Source: JBAWYM01 sp037143575 (lineage in GTDB: Bacteria > Patescibacteriota > Gracilibacteria > Peribacterales > Peribacteraceae). From it: a stretch of DNA of 63,938 bases. The position numbers were made by a program, and so were the translations under genes. The DNA lies in the NCBI GenBank assembly GCA_037143575.1, contig JBAWYM010000002.1:1-63938 (forward strand), read 5' to 3'. The notes under the pieces are model-generated. The model was given only the letters and a program-made list of their open reading frames with translations, was not told the origin of the DNA and searched no databases. Below are positions 34,701 to 42,420 of the stretch, piece after piece. Every line of letters begins with the position of its first letter. The first letter of the stretch is position 1.

Positions 34701-34935
34701 TGTGCCCCGCGTCACACTGGAGCACGACGGTGGCAAAGATACCCTCGTTCTCACCCTCGCTCCGCGCGTGACCGCCGAAGAGATCATGCATCTCCTCAGT
34801 GAAAATCCCCGCTGGAAAATCTCGGGCACGCGTCTGCGTCATGACTTCGCAGAGTATCAGGACAAATTCGGGCACGCCGAAGCGGAGTGGATCGCCGCGC
34901 TGACGAAGGAGGTGGGGAGGTTGGAGAAGGCATAG
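31777..34935 (+). CDS. mfd: Transcription-repair coupling factor Mfd
   Basis: Removes stalled RNA polymerase and recruits UvrAB. The 1052-residue protein has an N-terminal UvrB-like module (about 1-380), the RNAP-interacting CarD-like domain (GDYVVHMEHGIGHFEGM near 390), and a RecG-like translocase with Walker A GDVGFGKT (532-539), DEEQ (633-636) and LTATPIPRTLNLGL. Helicase motifs VHNR-like (VLHNRVETIDAF) and QLRGRVGRSS follow, then a C-terminal TRCF domain. It is about 100 residues shorter than E. coli Mfd, mostly in the N-terminal part. It starts after a pyrimidine-rich leader. uvrB is also in the window. Confidence 0.95.
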   Translation: MKPSLLLGESTHRELAQLLSAKRRLVVSGASNETAKALVLAALLDHRPTSTLLVNEKEEESETLGHWLNFFEQPVAMLYPVENENEEVIPGALQVFLRLMHAEETTTFIAHRETWERNFPLFSELLERTIHLKVGEDVPFTSFVEDLIERGYSHGADLYLSPGEYRRIGDVFDIFPIQFDHPYRVSFDGDRVEKILAVDSADLSLTTDAGKTLPIIPLLYERTAPLAKQLPAKTLLVVNDQDDIEFPMGVEGLRFTPFPETDDCHVHLRYLSVLKFYTLGDFLNDVRDKLNQDWTILVVTKRSEELQKICDEEHIIVESGGGSRHGALTLIHAEPEDLLPHSLQNPDLKIALLTDREIFSLKKAGREKSIQKLALDFITSLVPGDYVVHMEHGIGHFEGMTQKEVDETLREYLALTYAENDKLFVPVDQADKLSKFVYEEGQEPVLTRLGTGEWKKLMAKTKEETQQIARELLAVYAKRAKAKGHAFGDDGEIQRQFEEKFPYEETPGQLKAIEDFKKDMESPHPMDRLICGDVGFGKTEVAMRAAFKAVQNGKQVAVIAPITILADQHYHNFRKRMEGFDVRIDMMSRFRSPRELQETIEKLKAGTVDIVIGTHRLLQDDIAFKNLGLVVIDEEQRFGVKQKEKFKEMRASVDILTLTATPIPRTLNLGLHKLRDITTITTPPPGRLPIITEVRKYSESLMRHAIVFELKRKGQVFVLHNRVETIDAFADKLRLLVPEGKFIVAHGQLKADDLEERILQFKKGEVDILVSSTIIENGIDLPRANTLIINEAEHFGLAQLYQLRGRVGRSSTQAFAYFLYHGQKLKEDARKRLRAIVEACELGSGFQVAMRDLEIRGAGEILGASQSGTMQTVGVSHYLRMLKGAVEELKHGEKADVEEMSAIEVLLPVEAMIPAFYVTEEQERISVYQKLAGSEDLPTLKEFEADLHAEFGEPPRQVLSLLAVLRLKLACRHAGVPRVTLEHDGGKDTLVLTLAPRVTAEEIMHLLSENPRWKISGTRLRHDFAEYQDKFGHAEAEWIAALTKEVGRLEKA

Positions 34936-34959
34936 CGCCAGAGAACCCCTGAAGAACTG

Positions 34960-35042
34960 CCAATTTGTCACAGTGAGCCGCGTCGAACTGCGACAAATTG
35001 GGCTCTGGCTTCGAGTCATGGTTCGACGCGGCTCACCATGAC
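34960..35042. repeat. Two hairpins with conserved TCGAC/GCTC loop after mfd
   Basis: Hairpin 1: arms ccaatttgtc (34960-34969) and gacaaattgg (34992-35001); the loop contains gtgagccgcgtcgaact. Hairpin 2: arms gtcatgg (35015-35021) and ccatgac (35036-35042); loop ttcgacgcggctca, the reverse complement of the first loop core. ccagag/ctctgg (34938-34943/35003-35008) form an outer stem. The block from about 35000 is nearly identical to 46310-46354. Confidence 0.8.
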
Positions 35043-35091
35043 ACAATCAAGAGTTCAAGGTTTCCTAGGCATTATCAACAAGTCCGCGCGA

Positions 35092-35117
35092 AGCCCTTCG
35101 ACATGCTCAGGACAGGC
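35092..35117 (+). repeat. 'cttcgacatgctcaggacagg' dispersed repeat
   Basis: The short TCGAC-N-GCTCAGGACAGG word, identical in design to the one embedded in serS (49049-49075). Here it is intergenic, between mfd and the next gene. Confidence 0.65.
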
Positions 35118-35196
35118 ATCGCGCGCTAGGTTTCGTGATGGTGCCCCCTTCCCCCCACCTCCCAAAAATGCTATACTAATCAGAAATCCACATCAT

Positions 35197-35571
35197 ATGC
35201 CTAGTTCGACCCCGCTCACTACAGGCCAAACACAAACCACCACCTCGGTCGTTCCTATGCTCCCTTCCTCCGGGCAGGAAGTGTACGACATGATCATGCG
35301 AGAGATCGAGCCCGATCTGGTGACAGATCAAATTGAGCTCATGGGAGAGAAGTACAAGGATGAGACGCCCGAGCAGAAGAAGGCCCGCGGCGAGCGCTAC
35401 CAGAAGGCTTTCGCAGAGTACGACGTTCGCTATGCGCAGTACCTCACCGAGCAGCAGACCATGGTCCATTCCTTCAAGCGCAATCTCATCGCGTCCGTCG
35501 AGAGGAATTCCAGCGATGATGATCAGGCCAAAATTGACTCCCTGGAGTCCGCTTTCTCCACTACTGCATGA
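35197..35571 (+). CDS. Unknown 124-residue protein, first of a coupled pair
   Basis: The soluble product is acidic and helical in the second half (YMIREIEPDL-like and QIELMGEKYKDETPEQKK). No family recognised. The ATG at 35197 is chosen because TATACT (35172-35177) lies upstream and the longer frame merely translates repeats. Its first codons (SSTPLTTGQ) come from a ttcgacc-ccgctcactacagg repeat, so the N-terminus is repeat derived. It overlaps the following gene by ATGA. Confidence 0.55.
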   Translation: MPSSTPLTTGQTQTTTSVVPMLPSSGQEVYDMIMREIEPDLVTDQIELMGEKYKDETPEQKKARGERYQKAFAEYDVRYAQYLTEQQTMVHSFKRNLIASVERNSSDDDQAKIDSLESAFSTTA

Positions 35572-37328
35572 TGCGCAAACACCCTTCATTATTCGGCGAA
35601 CAGCGACTATTGTTCTTTGTTGAGGTTCCCAAAGCTCAAGTCGAAGAGATGAAAGATGTCGCAGGAAAGGCGGAAAAACAACTACTGGCGGGATTGCCCG
35701 ATAAGCCTGAACTTGCCATTCAGATACAACAATTCAAAATCGATGCCGCAGAAAATGATGGGGCTAAATTAAAGGCATCATTCGAAGCGGGCATGAAGTC
35801 ATTGGCACAAGCTTTGTTTGATAAAGATAAGGCTTCTGCATCGACCGTAGCTGAATTAACCTCTCTGGCCGCAAGAGTCCAAGGGAAAATGGAGGCATCG
35901 AATGCGCCGGTGACGCTCAACGTAGATGCGGTGACAAAAAATCTGACCATTGGAGTGGGGGAAGTCCGCTATCTCACCCCTGAGACGGCGAAAATGATAG
36001 AAGATAATCTCCCCGGCTGCCCAGAGGATATGCTTCGTGCGATTAAAGAAGCTGCGAAGGAAGCTGTGCCCGGCTCGCGAATTCTCGAAGGGTTCACAAA
36101 TTTTTCAGCGGCGATGCGGGCAATCCCGCTTGAACATAGAGTGTTGGCGCTTCTCGTGCTTACTGGGAAGAAAGAGAGTAGAGATATTAAAGATACGGCG
36201 ATACAAGGGAAGGTGGATTCTTTCGTCGCATACTGCAAGGGAGATACAGGCGTTCAACAGCTCATGAAGAAGGTGCGTGGAAAATTTATGTTGATCAAAG
36301 GAGAGGAGAATGCAGAGAAGCGGAAAGATTCTGATGCAAAGATCCCTGGTCATGCCCTTGGGCTTTGTAAGAACTTCGATGAAAAACCAAATCCGACTCA
36401 AGCAGACAAGAATCTCATGCTCGCGAAGCTGATGATGGCGGGGGTAGACGTGAGTAATGAGGCAGCAGTCTTCGATAAGAAGCTTTCTCCGGAAGCGCGC
36501 TTCCCGCCGCTGCAGGGGGATGCGTTCGATCTCGCACTGAACAAGGCAATGGGTGCCCTCTCCTTTTTGGCCAATCTCTATGAGCAGGTGCAGGGTGTTG
36601 TCCAGAAGCCCGGAGAAAAGAAAAAGGAAGCCGCAGCAGCGAAGGCTGCCGAGTCGGCTGGCTCCGCTCCTGAGGATGCCACAGTAACTGCCCAAAGAAC
36701 AAAACTCTTGGGCGAAATGAAGGTTGCTCCAGGCACATCTGTTGATGCATATATTGCAGCTAAAGAAGGCCTGCAGGGAACAAAGCAGAGGGAAGTGGCT
36801 GGCAAAGAAGGAGATGTCGTTACGAAGAAGGGATTGGCCGCCGCAGCATCTGCAACGCCTGCTGATACAGCCGCTCTCGCCACCGCCGAAGCAACCCTGT
36901 CAAAAGCGCAGAAAGAGCTCAAGGAGCTCACCACTGATGTTGATCAGTTGAAATTGATGAAGACTGGCGCCGAACAATCCAATAAAGATATCCGGGAAAA
37001 TGTCGATGCTCTTCGGACTCTTCTGGCAACGGATCTCGTAAAGGATCGCGAAGGGGCTTCGGCACTTGCAGAGTTTTTGAAAGGCCTTGGTTGCTCTCTT
37101 ATCCTACCAGTTGGATTGGAGTTGAAAATCAGCGCTTCCGGCGGCGTTCCTTCGTTAGTGAATATGGGGAAGTTCAATAATGTGGTTCTCAGCCAATTGA
37201 AGAAAGATCCTGGCGGGGTGATCACCTTTGATGCATTGGGGAATGTCACGAGCAAGCCCGAAGATTTCGCCAGCGCTCTTAAGAGCTTGAGAGCCCATTA
37301 CATCGCAGAATCTGCGAAACCAAAATAG
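35568..37328 (+). CDS. Unknown 586-residue protein, second of a coupled pair
   Basis: A long soluble, Lys/Glu/Ala-rich protein without signal peptide or membrane segment. Much of it is helical, with coiled-coil-like stretches (for example around 440-490, EATLSKAQKELKELTTDVDQ). A Pro/Glu-rich linker near 345-365 separates two halves. No motif of an enzyme family is recognised. It starts by ATGA overlap with the preceding small gene, so the two products are probably made together and may interact. Confidence 0.6.
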   Translation: MMRKHPSLFGEQRLLFFVEVPKAQVEEMKDVAGKAEKQLLAGLPDKPELAIQIQQFKIDAAENDGAKLKASFEAGMKSLAQALFDKDKASASTVAELTSLAARVQGKMEASNAPVTLNVDAVTKNLTIGVGEVRYLTPETAKMIEDNLPGCPEDMLRAIKEAAKEAVPGSRILEGFTNFSAAMRAIPLEHRVLALLVLTGKKESRDIKDTAIQGKVDSFVAYCKGDTGVQQLMKKVRGKFMLIKGEENAEKRKDSDAKIPGHALGLCKNFDEKPNPTQADKNLMLAKLMMAGVDVSNEAAVFDKKLSPEARFPPLQGDAFDLALNKAMGALSFLANLYEQVQGVVQKPGEKKKEAAAAKAAESAGSAPEDATVTAQRTKLLGEMKVAPGTSVDAYIAAKEGLQGTKQREVAGKEGDVVTKKGLAAAASATPADTAALATAEATLSKAQKELKELTTDVDQLKLMKTGAEQSNKDIRENVDALRTLLATDLVKDREGASALAEFLKGLGCSLILPVGLELKISASGGVPSLVNMGKFNNVVLSQLKKDPGGVITFDALGNVTSKPEDFASALKSLRAHYIAESAKPK

Positions 37329-37371
37329 GGAGGAGGGAATCATAACTTCAGAGCATTGCATCGTGCGGATT

Positions 37372-39039
37372 TTAGTTCGCTGTTTCGGCTATGCACCTCT
37401 CGCACCAAACCTGCATATCCGTATCCGCCGGGTACGTGGTGATCATGTCGCTGCCACACTTGGTGCACTTCCCCGTGCGCAGTTTGCAGGGATTCTTGGC
37501 CTTCAGCCGTGCATCGTATCGGCAGTCTGGGCAGCAGACCGGGAGCGGGATTTTCCTCTTACGGTAGACCGTCAGCTCTTGAGCGACGATCTTGTAATTC
37601 TTCCCGCATGTCGTGCACCTGAGCAGTTCCTTCGTGACGTCATCCTGCACCTGGTCGATGGTATCGGGGACAGAGTAGATCTGATCTTTGGGATTGCGGG
37701 GCTCATCCTGGTGCCAACGGTAACCACGCTCTTTTGCCTGTGCTTCGGTGAGCGGATACTGTTCCTGTGCCGCCGTTTCGTTGTAGGCGAAGAGCGCGCA
37801 GGAAGCCGGGAAGAATTCTCCCCACTCTTTGGTCGATCGCATCTGTGCGATAATTTTGGGCAGGAGGGCGGCATAGTCTTTTTCGGAATACTGCGTATTG
37901 AGAATGCAGTGAGACGCAGACTTGAGCCCAACGGAGCCGAAGATATCTTTCGAGGAATTGATGAAGAGGGAATAGCGAATCTGCTGGCAATTTGATGTTC
38001 GGCCACAGAATTGCACATCGTAAGAGGCCGCCCCGGAAGTTGTTTCGTAGAGCAGCTCGCTGTTTCTCCCGCCCGTATAGGCATCCATCGAATCGCGGTA
38101 CAAATTCACATCCCACAAGTACCGTCCGTCCGAACTGTCGAGCGTACCGAAGCATTGATGACAATTTTTGCAGTGCAGGAGGTTGTCGCCGGTGACGTTT
38201 TCACATTGGGCGTTCGTCAGTGCCCTTCGTACCGCCTTCTTGCGAATATCCCGGTACATTTTCTCCGCCAGTTCCACCATATGTCGTGAGCCGAAGTTGA
38301 ACTCCTTCAGTCGTGCTTCGTATTGTTCTTTGGTGAGCTGTTCATTGAGGAAGCAGAAGCGCTTATTGCGAAGGTTGCAGCACATGAAACAGTCCATGCA
38401 GGAGTGGCAATCGAGGAGGAATGCCGATGTCGCGCAGTGCGAGCAGGAGAAGAGAAAGCGGCTATCCTGGCATTCCACGCAGTCGACGCACTCGTAGAGG
38501 AAGGAGGATTTCTTGACCTGTGTACAGTCCACACAATCGTTGCTCCGGCTGCCGTGATAGGTGTAGAGCATGTCCTGCGATTGATGGGTGCGGGAGCAGA
38601 GGTAGCAATTGCTGCACTCGCGCATGTCGCTGTTGAATTCGCAGTTTTCGGAGAGCTCGACGCGCAGTGATGGAAGTGGGATTTCGAGGAGGAAATTCCT
38701 GAACTGTTCGAAAAATGGTTTGGAAAAATCGTATGGTCGGCCGTAAGCGAATGGGTCAAATTTATCACCGTACCAGTAATCCTTCTCGCAGACCTTGAAG
38801 GGTGAATCCGGGGAGAAGACCGAGACGATATCCTTGCCGGTGACGTCACATTTGCGGCGGTAAAGATGATGCTCATTGCGAAAGGCCATGCGGCGCTGTT
38901 GGCGACAGTCGGGGCAGAGGGTGGGCGGCGGGAGCGGTTCTTTCTTCCCCGCAATCATTGGCGAAAGCTTCTCGAGGAGGGCGAGATCATCGGGGAGGAT
39001 CTCGAAGGAGAGGCGGCAGTGGGGGCAGGCTTGGGGCAT
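37372..39039 (-). CDS. Large cysteine-rich (putative multi-zinc) protein, paralog 2
   Basis: A 555-residue protein with 41 cysteines, collinear with the product of 6624-8309. Shared blocks are CPHCRLSFEI, LCPDCRQQRRMAFRNEHHLY, RRKCDVTGKDIVSVFSPDSP, RPYDFSKPFFEQFR, CCNLRNKRFCFLNEQLT, CILNTQYSEKDY and the C-terminal ribbon CTKCGSD...WCERC. The central Cys positions are only partly conserved while the CxxC rhythm is kept. There is no signal peptide. It follows the holin-like and amidase genes on the same strand with a 76-bp gap. The function is unknown. Confidence 0.7.
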   Translation of the reverse strand: MPQACPHCRLSFEILPDDLALLEKLSPMIAGKKEPLPPPTLCPDCRQQRRMAFRNEHHLYRRKCDVTGKDIVSVFSPDSPFKVCEKDYWYGDKFDPFAYGRPYDFSKPFFEQFRNFLLEIPLPSLRVELSENCEFNSDMRECSNCYLCSRTHQSQDMLYTYHGSRSNDCVDCTQVKKSSFLYECVDCVECQDSRFLFSCSHCATSAFLLDCHSCMDCFMCCNLRNKRFCFLNEQLTKEQYEARLKEFNFGSRHMVELAEKMYRDIRKKAVRRALTNAQCENVTGDNLLHCKNCHQCFGTLDSSDGRYLWDVNLYRDSMDAYTGGRNSELLYETTSGAASYDVQFCGRTSNCQQIRYSLFINSSKDIFGSVGLKSASHCILNTQYSEKDYAALLPKIIAQMRSTKEWGEFFPASCALFAYNETAAQEQYPLTEAQAKERGYRWHQDEPRNPKDQIYSVPDTIDQVQDDVTKELLRCTTCGKNYKIVAQELTVYRKRKIPLPVCCPDCRYDARLKAKNPCKLRTGKCTKCGSDMITTYPADTDMQVWCERCIAETAN

Positions 39040-39115
39040 TACTGAGGGAGATTACGGGAATACAGGAATACAGGGGGATTTTAGCCGGACTCTCCGTTCG
39101 GTGAAATCTCCTCTG

Positions 39116-39475
39116 CTACAGATGCTCCGCAGGCTCTTGCATTACCGTGGCGGTAACAGGAGCGGGGGCCGATGGGATTACGGTAACTGTTTCCGTGTCT
39201 GATGACGACGCTCCTTTGAACTTGGCTACCACTATTGTCGCACCGCCGCCGGCCAGAAGGCCCTGTATGAGATTATCGACGGGGGCAGAATTCTTGAGGA
39301 GGACGAAGCCGAGGACGCCTCCGATGAGGAGGGAGGTGAGCTGCTTCATGCGGCTGCGCTCGATGGGGAAGGCCGAGAAGATCGCCTCGCAGAGGAAGAA
39401 CGTGAGGACGGCGATGTACGCCGCATCACCGTTGAGGTACTTGCCGAGGACGCTGGTGAGGAGGGAGGAATCCAT
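39116..39475 (-). CDS. Small holin-like membrane protein
   Basis: A 119-residue protein with two to three hydrophobic segments (YIAVLTFFLCEAIFSAF, LTSLLIGGVLGFVLLK, NLIQGLLAGGGATIVVA) and a Pro/Thr/Val-rich, Cys-free tail. Size and layout resemble holins or small phage-type membrane proteins, and the gene follows an amidase gene by 61 bp. That is only contextual; no holin family motif is recognised. Confidence 0.5.
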   Translation of the reverse strand: MDSSLLTSVLGKYLNGDAAYIAVLTFFLCEAIFSAFPIERSRMKQLTSLLIGGVLGFVLLKNSAPVDNLIQGLLAGGGATIVVAKFKGASSSDTETVTVIPSAPAPVTATVMQEPAEHL

Positions 39476-39536
39476 GACGGAGGTTGGAAAGGTTTGGATG
39501 AAGTTCGAAAGGCCTGAAAGGTTTACGATTACTCAA

Positions 39537-40355
39537 TCATCCCTGTATCCCATGATGACTGCGCAGGTGCCGCGCGAGGACGGTTGCCAGTTCCGCACGC
39601 GAGACCGGTCGCTCCGGGTGAAAGAGGCCGTCTGCCGACATCTGGAAGAGCCCCTCGCGGAGGCAGAGCTTCACATCCTCGCGGTACCAGGCGAGCGCGG
39701 GGAGATCGGTGAAGGACGTGGGTGGAGTGGCGGGGCCGTGGAGAGGTGGGAGGGAGCATTGCACGCGGATTGCCCTGTGCAGTCCGTCGACGATTTTCTC
39801 CCGCAGAGCGGCATCCGTCAGAACTTTGGCGTCGAATTCATTGGAGAGGAATCCTGCCTCGAAGAGACATCCGACGCACAGGGTGTCATCGAGGATCCCG
39901 AGTCTTCCCCAGCGGTTGTCGGAGGAGATGAGCGCGGGTCGCGAACGCGGTGGGAGGCCGGTGGTGGTGGCGACCTGCTCGACGAGCGTCTTGGCGAAAT
40001 CGATCATCGTCGGGAACCTGGGGGAGTACCACGCTTCCAGCCCCCGAGCCGCTGGATCGGAAGCGGCATTCACGTGGATCGACAGGAGTAGCGCGTCCTC
40101 AGACTTCCACTGGTTCTCCTGACAGAGGATATTCACTTCTTTGATGTGATCGATGAGCATCAGCCGCTCATCCACACTCACTTTGATGATTTGTACCCCC
40201 CGAAAGTCCGGGTCCGCCGACAATTGCCCAGCCAACGACTGCGCCATCGCTACCACTTCCTTGCGCTCGGTCGTTCCGTTCCCCGCTGCACCATTATCGA
40301 TGCCCCCCGTGGGTCCCAGTCCGTGGCCGGCATCGACGAAGATTGCTTTGATCAT
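39537..40355 (-). CDS. N-acetylmuramoyl-L-alanine amidase with C-terminal SLH domain
   Basis: Cleaves the amide bond between MurNAc and the stem peptide. The 272-residue protein has an Amidase_3 catalytic domain with zinc ligands His11 (VDAGHG), Glu30 and His94 (LLSIHVNA) and catalytic Glu166 (LFEAGFLSN). A spacer leads to one S-layer homology domain (about 214-266: FTDLPALAWYREDVKLCLRE, FHPERPVSRAELATVLAR). No signal peptide is visible, so export could need the neighbouring holin-like protein or another route. A single SLH copy may bind the wall only weakly. Confidence 0.85.
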   Translation of the reverse strand: MIKAIFVDAGHGLGPTGGIDNGAAGNGTTERKEVVAMAQSLAGQLSADPDFRGVQIIKVSVDERLMLIDHIKEVNILCQENQWKSEDALLLSIHVNAASDPAARGLEAWYSPRFPTMIDFAKTLVEQVATTTGLPPRSRPALISSDNRWGRLGILDDTLCVGCLFEAGFLSNEFDAKVLTDAALREKIVDGLHRAIRVQCSLPPLHGPATPPTSFTDLPALAWYREDVKLCLREGLFQMSADGLFHPERPVSRAELATVLARHLRSHHGIQG

Positions 40356-40513
40356 AGGAGGGGAATGGTAGCTCCTCGAAAATTGAAAGGCAATGCGGGG
40401 TGTTTCAGTCGCTGGATCCAGACGGGTTGCGCTCTTCGCGCTCCGCAGAAATCGAGATTTTGAGGGCTGAGAGAACTATCTACCAAGAGCCGTGTGGTAC
40501 TATCCCGTTGGTC

Positions 40514-40548
40514 GATCTTTCTCTTATATCTACATGCCGAGGTGGCGG
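40514..40548 (+). repeat. Truncated copy of the tRNA-Leu promoter and 5' end
   Basis: gatctttctct (40514-40524) and atgccgaggtggcgg (40534-40548) reappear exactly 101 bp downstream, at 40615 and 40635, as the promoter region and first 12 bases of tRNA-Leu. The truncated copy continues into a tcgactccactcgag repeat. It is a partial tandem duplication. Confidence 0.7.
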
Positions 40549-40636
40549 CCCTTCGCCTCTCGACTCCACTCGAGATGACATGCTCAGGACCGCTCGTAGA
40601 TATATACTCCTCCTGATCTTTCTCTCGATAATTTAT

Positions 40637-40723
40637 GCCGAGGTGGCGGAATTGGTAGACGCGCCAGCCTTAGGAGCTGGTCCGCTTATGCGGTTGGAGG
40701 TTCGAGTCCTCTCCTCGGCACCA
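40637..40723 (+). tRNA. tRNA-Leu (UAG)
   Basis: Acceptor arms gccgagg (40637-40643) and cctcggc (40713-40719) pair fully; the discriminator is A and CCA is encoded (40721-40723). The anticodon stem ccagc/gctgg holds the loop cttagga with anticodon TAG. A long variable arm (tccgcttatgcgg) is typical of class II tRNA-Leu, and the T arm has ggttcgagtcc. It reads CUA (and with wobble other CUN) codons. Confidence 0.97.
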
Positions 40724-40756
40724 CGTAAAACGCCTGCGGCGCACGTGGCACAGCCA

Positions 40757-41230
40757 CTAACTCGGTCTCACATGTGTGAAGATCAAAATAAGATCGACAC
40801 CGATAGTCAGGAGCATTAATTGCAGGGCTAGTGGGACATATCGATTTCTGTAATACAGTATTGATCCGCATAATCCGCCTACACCTGCGGCAATAGCCAA
40901 TAGCATTCTGAGTGTCATGGGCTCCTGATATCCTTTCGTCGTGATGAAGAAGAAGACAGGTGCGAGAAAAAATAGAGAAAAGAAAACGACACAGAATGCT
41001 TTTACCTCTCGAGATACTCGGGGGATGATGCTCACAGGACTTCTCAGAGGGTAGAGCAATAGATCATCGTAGGGTTTCGTGAAATGCCAAAGGGCTTCTC
41101 CGAGGATGGTCAGAATAATTGCGGCGATCAACATCGTTATGCTCTGTGTATATACGGAAAACAGAACAAAGAGCGGGCAAACGATGAGCATGATTCCGCC
41201 GATCTGTTTTCGGATAGTCATCTGCCTCAC
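40757..41230 (-). CDS. Unknown membrane protein with four membrane segments
   Basis: A 157-residue, very hydrophobic protein (GGIMLIVCPLFVLFSVY, MLIAAIILTILGEALW, AFCVVFFSLFFLAPVFFFI, ALQLMLLTIGVDLILIF). The start is GTG at 41230 or ATG three codons later. No family recognised. It is convergent to tRNA-Leu and follows the coiled-coil gene on the same strand by 44 bp. Confidence 0.55.
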   Translation of the reverse strand: MRQMTIRKQIGGIMLIVCPLFVLFSVYTQSITMLIAAIILTILGEALWHFTKPYDDLLLYPLRSPVSIIPRVSREVKAFCVVFFSLFFLAPVFFFITTKGYQEPMTLRMLLAIAAGVGGLCGSILYYRNRYVPLALQLMLLTIGVDLILIFTHVRPS

Positions 41231-41274
41231 TATACCTGCCGTCCAGCTCGGCGAGAAGCATGCGCCATTGATAC

Positions 41275-42258
41275 TCAGATCTTCTCCGTCCCCATCGCCA
41301 CCCGATCCGCCCGGGCGTTCGTCTCGTCGCGGACTCTGGCTGCCTCCCGCTCGGCCGCGCGCAGTCGTTCCTGGCCTTCCTTTTCGATAGCGGCGAGGCG
41401 CATCCGTTCCTCCAGCGCCGCATCATCGCGTTTGCGGCGGCAGAGGAGCTCGGCTTCCTGAGAGTGCCTTGTGCCTTCGGTATCTGTCTCCTGATTCTTT
41501 CGGCGGTATTCCTGGACGATCTTCTCGGTGCTCTGGCGCTCCTCCTGTTCCACTGAACGGACTTCCATAGAGCGGGCGGGTTCCGGGAGAGACTCTGCCA
41601 TGTTCTTCTTTCGGGAAAAATCACTCATGTTCATTTGCTTCTTCCCCTGTTCCTCCATCATCAATTTCGCCTTCTTCGCTCTCGCCTCTTCCTGTGCTTC
41701 CTCTTTGAGTCGGTGCTCTTCGCTGTCCGCATCGGCACGTTTCTTTCTTGAGAGAGCAGCTGCCTTCTCCCGTTCCTTGCGCTCCCACACGTCGATCTCC
41801 AGCCGCGCGCGGGCCATCGTCCGGTCGCTCTCCTGACGCGCTTCGTCGCGCATGCGCTCGGCGTCATCTTTGCGTTTCTGCAGGGCAGTGATGTGCGCGT
41901 TCGACGCCGCCATTTCGTCCATGTATTCCTTCTGCTTTTTCTCCTCCTGATGATGCTTCTCTTCCTGCTCCTTCCAGTACTGCACTTCTTCGGCCTTTTT
42001 CTTCTTCATCTCTTCGACTTCTCGCTCATTCACCGTGCGTTGCTCTTTCCACTTTTTCCCCGCTGCGACACTCTCTCGTTCCTCTTGTTCCCCTTGGAGG
42101 ATGGCTTCATGATCGCGTCCAAGCTGTCTGGCCTCTTCGGCCTTGTGCTCTTTACGTTTCTCCTCCACTCGCAAAAGATCCTCCTCACGCTTCAGGCGAT
42201 TCTGCTCCTCGAGCTTGTCCCTGAGGAGACGCGCCGGGTCGGGAGGTGGGGAGGACAT
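41275..42258 (-). CDS. Unknown coiled-coil protein
   Basis: The 327-residue product is extremely charged, almost all Glu, Lys, Arg, Gln and Ala, with a continuous heptad-like pattern from about 10 to the end (RLLRDKLEEQNRLKREEDLL, for example). It has no hydrophobic segment. It is probably a long single or multi-stranded coiled coil with a structural or scaffold role. The left copy of a 98-bp inverted repeat starts about 40 bp upstream of its start. Confidence 0.65.
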   Translation of the reverse strand: MSSPPPDPARLLRDKLEEQNRLKREEDLLRVEEKRKEHKAEEARQLGRDHEAILQGEQEERESVAAGKKWKEQRTVNEREVEEMKKKKAEEVQYWKEQEEKHHQEEKKQKEYMDEMAASNAHITALQKRKDDAERMRDEARQESDRTMARARLEIDVWERKEREKAAALSRKKRADADSEEHRLKEEAQEEARAKKAKLMMEEQGKKQMNMSDFSRKKNMAESLPEPARSMEVRSVEQEERQSTEKIVQEYRRKNQETDTEGTRHSQEAELLCRRKRDDAALEERMRLAAIEKEGQERLRAAEREAARVRDETNARADRVAMGTEKI

Positions 42259-42300
42259 ATCAGGGTATCTGAGCAGAAAAAGGCTGCCGTGTCGCCCATT

Positions 42301-42398
42301 GTCTGAACCTTGATTCAGAGGATTGTAAGGATTACTTGATGGCGCTCATTCGAAGATCATCATGAGAATCTAGTAATCCTTTTAATCAGGGTTTAGAC
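42301..42398 (+). repeat. 98-bp inverted repeat, left copy
   Basis: gtctgaaccttgatt (from 42301) through aatccttttaatcaggg (to 42391) matches the reverse complement of 43893-43986 with about 8 mismatches in 90 positions. The unit has its own terminal inverted repeats (accttgatta...; ...taatcaggt-like), as in MITEs. It lies upstream of the coiled-coil gene and downstream of the FN3 gene. Confidence 0.9.
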
Positions 42399-42420
42399 AA
42401 GGGGGGCGTGGGAGATGCTT

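Noticed and set aside
39116..40355. Prophage lysis module
   Set aside because: Amidase and holin-like genes are present, but no capsid, tail, terminase or integrase gene is near.
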